Shown here: piece after piece, positions 61,612 to 64,000 of the stretch
Layout of the letters: the number at the start of each line of letters is the position of its first letter
How positions within the stretch are numbered: position 1 is the first letter of the stretch
DNA from: Hippopus hippopus
Taxonomy: Eukaryota > Mollusca > Bivalvia > Cardiida > Cardiidae
Direction of reading: 5' to 3'
DNA length: 64,000 nt
Assembly (NCBI GenBank): GCA_946811185.2
Contig: OX328096.1
Coordinates: 47,134,252 to 47,198,251 of the forward strand
The notes under the pieces: model-generated
Databases searched by the model: none
What the model saw: only the letters and a program-made list of their open reading frames with translations
Told to the model about the DNA's origin: nothing
Position numbers and translations under genes: made by a program

Positions 61612-61794
61612 GGATCCGTATTCACCAACTATTTTAAGAACATTCCTAGTTTTATTCTTAAGATTTTCTAAATTTGAAAGTAACGCAACTTCTGACTGGC
61701 TAAACCATTTGCTTTAGCCAGTCAGAAGTTGCGTTATTTTCTATACATCTCGAGTTACAATGAAATTAAAAATGGTCTGTGAATATGGACCCAG
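61612..61794. mobile_element. Group D MITE, full length
   Basis: GGATCCGTATTCACCAACTAT to GGTCTGTGAATATGGACCCAG, inner arms GTAACGCAACTTCTGACTGG and complement, essentially one long hairpin. Confidence 0.82.
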
Positions 61795-61804
61795 ATAATA
61801 TTGC

Positions 61805-61981
61805 ATTAACACTTTTTTTTTATCTCTTCAGCAGACGATCCCACGCTTTCAGAAAGCATTTTCAAATTATTTTAGAATAAGAAGAAAAAAACCATGGTAC
61901 CTTTAAATGGCAGATTTATGAATTTGATCCATTTGTCGTCTTCAAATTCTTACAAAATGGGAAAACTGGTAAAAAAGTTAA
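61805..61981 (-). mobile_element. Group B MITE, decayed
   Basis: GACGATCCCACGCTTTCAGA, ATTTGTCGTCTTCAAATTC and TGGTAAAAAAGTTAA. Hairpin lost. Confidence 0.4.
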
Positions 61982-62095
61982 GCATGTATGATAAATCGAT
62001 AATGGGTAAAACACTGCACCACCTGGAGAGGGTAAGCATATCAGTAGTCAGCCAGAACAAACCGTGCACTTAACCCCTGTCCTTTGTATGGCATT

Positions 62096-62376
62096 TGACG
62101 CCGTTTTCAACGTTATTTCAGTTCTATTGCGAAGGTCAGTGCACCTGTCCATGCTTTCCTAGAGTTTCGTTTACCAGTACTTCGCACAATATTCTTCGCA
62201 AGCCACTGGCTGCTTTCCTACATAATCATCGCTGAAACAAGGATCAGCAAATGAGAGGTATGAATCGTTATGACTATCATCAATCCTTTTGAAGAATTTG
62301 GCCGCGCTAGGGACTCGAACCAGCGATCCCCTATCTCAAATCCTTTGTGCTAGCGACTGCTCTACCGGGCTCGGCC
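62096..62376 (-). mobile_element. Full-length tRNA-derived SINE, minus strand
   Basis: Reversed tail GACGCCGTTTTCAACGTTAT, reversed body CCACTGGCTGCTTTCC and GACTATCATCAATCC, reversed head GGGACTCGAACCAGCGATC (B box) and GACTGCTCTACCGGGCTCGG (A box). Same family as 30715-31010. Confidence 0.8.
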
Positions 62377-62462
62377 CTCTACAGGATTGACTTATATCAT
62401 CAGCAAAACTGTCGACTGAAAGAGGAAACGTGCCAGGCATGTATCGTGATGGGTATACTTTT

Positions 62463-62681
62463 TACCAGATAACAAAATTTTAAACTCGCTGTACTTGAAA
62501 GTATTTGCAGACAACGTGTTAAAAGTGCCTCAAATGAAAGAATCTGTCTTTGAAAGAGTAGAAAACATTGTGGGAAAAGGAGAAAATGCTGGTTACCAGC
62601 ATTTTCTTCTTTTCCCACAAAGTTTTCAAAAGACTTCTTCCTCAGGGTCGTTATAACTCGGGTTTGTATGGTAAAGGGTGA
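62463..62681 (+). mobile_element. Group B MITE
   Basis: TTTACCAGATAACAAAATTTT to GTATGGTAAAGGGTGAA; clean hairpin at 62561-62624. Confidence 0.75.
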
Positions 62682-62770
62682 AACATTGCGACACCTGGAG
62701 AGAGTAAGTATATGAGGAGCCAACCGCTGAACAAATCAACCACTTAACCCCAGTCCTTCATATCTACATC

Positions 62771-63473
62771 GTGTTGGCTTTTATTAACAGCAGAAGAGTT
62801 TAAAAAAAAAAGTATTTTGATAAATACAGATATTGCTTTAACTTTTGTTACCATGTTTTTCTTTTATAATCTGTTTATCAAGAGTATTTTTTAATCTATG
62901 ATAATTATGCCATCTGCTTCTATATTCAATAGACTTATAACGGCTGTTTTTAATCCTACTCAAAATTACATTATGACGCGGTAGCTTCATACATACGATC
63001 ACCCAATATTTTGTTATCAACATTTTTCAGTGGTGTACCGCAGTATAAGTGATGGTTAAGACGACTTTGGGTCGATCGTTAACCCTTTGGATGCTGGGTG
63101 GAACTAATAGTTTACAATACGCATAGAATGTGCATTCTGATCTTGAATATTCATTGTCTGAGAGAATGAGATTCCTCGACGAAATGAACCTTGAAATTGA
63201 AACTGAAATTTGGATTTTACCTTTGGCATAAAAAAGTACATTTGATTGATTTCAGGGTTTATGCTGATGAAGGCAGAGAATATGACAAAAGCCATCAGAC
63301 GGTAATTTTAAGATCAGACAGCACGCCCCGTACACAACCAACTGGGGCTTTTCCTACCTGCGCACATTTTTTCCATTTTGCAAAAGACACAATTAAAATA
63401 ATAATAATTAAAAAAAAAACGCGAATTGTCCTTTAGCCACAATATTTTCACATGCTGCTTTCATGTTCGAGTA
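62771..63473. other. No gene seen
   Basis: AT-rich; a decayed A-type start (TTAACCCTTTGGATGCTGGG) at 63079 is followed by AATGTGCATTCTGATCTTG, a weak remnant. Confidence 0.5.
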
Positions 63474-63702
63474 TTAACTCTTTAACAGATGGCAAAATTT
63501 CAGACTGGTTCAAACTGAAAGCACCTGCAGACGACAAATTGAATGTGGCTCAAATGATGGAATTTCGTTTTGAAAGGGTATAAAACATTGTGGAAAAAGA
63601 AGAAAATGTTGTTTACCAGCATTTTCTCCTTTTTCCCACGATGTCTAAATAAGTCTTTGTCGTCATAGAGGTAAAACGTGGGATTGCTTAGTAAAAGGTT
63701 AA
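63474..63702 (+). mobile_element. Group B MITE, full length
   Basis: TTAACTCTTTAACAGATGGC to GCTTAGTAAAAGGTTAA; hairpin at 63583-63645. Confidence 0.8.
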
Positions 63703-64000
63703 ATCTAAATTCTGCTGATAAACCATACTTCACAAAACTTTTGTCACTGAGTTGTCTGATTAAAAACTGGTCTCCGTCTGTAATAGACTTGGTCGGGTTT
63801 AGTCGGGGACACAGCATGCGTAGTGGTAATTGACGACAACTATTGTATGTGTGCTTCATGACATCTCAGCTATCCCAAATATGAATACCAATGAAATAAG
63901 AAATTTTTAATGACGTCAAGTTATCTACCATTTTTCGGATACTTATTTCATTTTATCACATAAAACCTCCGGCAGTGTATTAAACCCATGACTTATTTTT

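Larger units (their letters stand above)
62005..62770 (+). repeat. Duplicated ~85 bp segment flanking SINE and B copy
   Basis: 62008-62095 and 62680-62768 share CACCTGGAGAG-GTAAG-ATAT, AG-CAACC/AGCCAG, GAACAAA and CACTTAACCCC(T/A)GTCCTT. Between them lie a minus-strand SINE and a plus-strand B MITE. Confidence 0.65.

Noticed and set aside
1..64000. CRISPR array, operons or prokaryotic features
   Set aside because: Repeats are dispersed or diverged rather than regular with spacers, and the genes are spliced.

Overview
This is eukaryotic nuclear DNA, AT-rich and mostly non-coding. It holds two recognisable protein genes in a dense bed of short non-autonomous transposons. The spliced coiled-coil gene, the invertebrate-type noggin, tRNA-derived SINEs ending in a GGCGTTAAAC-like tail, and tandem arrays of a ~145 bp unit all suggest a lophotrochozoan, most likely a bivalve mollusc. 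The species is inferred; nothing in the window names it.

Layout. Positions 1-21250 hold the 3' part of a plus-strand gene that I identify as AP1AR (gadkin, the AP-1 adaptor-associated regulatory protein). Five coding exons (5967-6063, 11568-11734, 16284-16366, 19703-19816, 21054-21250) join in compatible phases into 218 residues plus a stop. The N-terminal exon or exons were not found and probably lie left of the window. Its introns carry two oppositely oriented ~145 bp-unit arrays (about 605-2180 and 8790-9835), a 1.43 kb hAT-like element (17183-18610) and many hairpin MITEs. From 21251 to 35600 is repeat-filled DNA with no supported gene except a weak minus-strand exon candidate near 33011-33238. 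At 35601-36335 (minus strand) lies a complete noggin coding exon of 244 residues with signal peptide, clip segment and nine C-terminal cysteines. AP1AR and noggin are convergent. From 36400 to 64000 I see no convincing gene: only MITEs, SINE pieces, microsatellites and local duplications, including a three-copy repeat 0.4-1.2 kb upstream of the noggin exon.

Repeat landscape. Four hairpin-bearing MITE groups dominate. Group B (~230 bp, more than 50 copies or pieces) begins TTAACCCTTTACCA, ends TGGTAAAGGGTTAA and carries a central ~62 nt near-perfect hairpin. Group A and its subgroups (~210 bp) begin TTAACCCTTA, end TAAGGGTTAA and carry a different hairpin built on AAGATCAGACTGCA. Group C (~265 bp) has TIRs with the motif GGGGGCTTAATGCATCT and a GC-rich central hairpin. 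Group D (~185-200 bp) has TIRs reading GTATTCACCAACCATTCTTA. Two nested insertions, B inside C at 22505-22733 and A inside B at 58987-59200, show directly that A and B insert at TTAA. That is the signature of piggyBac-type transposition. No transposase source is visible here. Several A/B neighbours abut head-to-head or head-to-tail and share one TTAA.

How the genes relate. AP1AR (intracellular vesicle traffic) and noggin (secreted BMP antagonist) have no evident functional link; they are simply neighbours.
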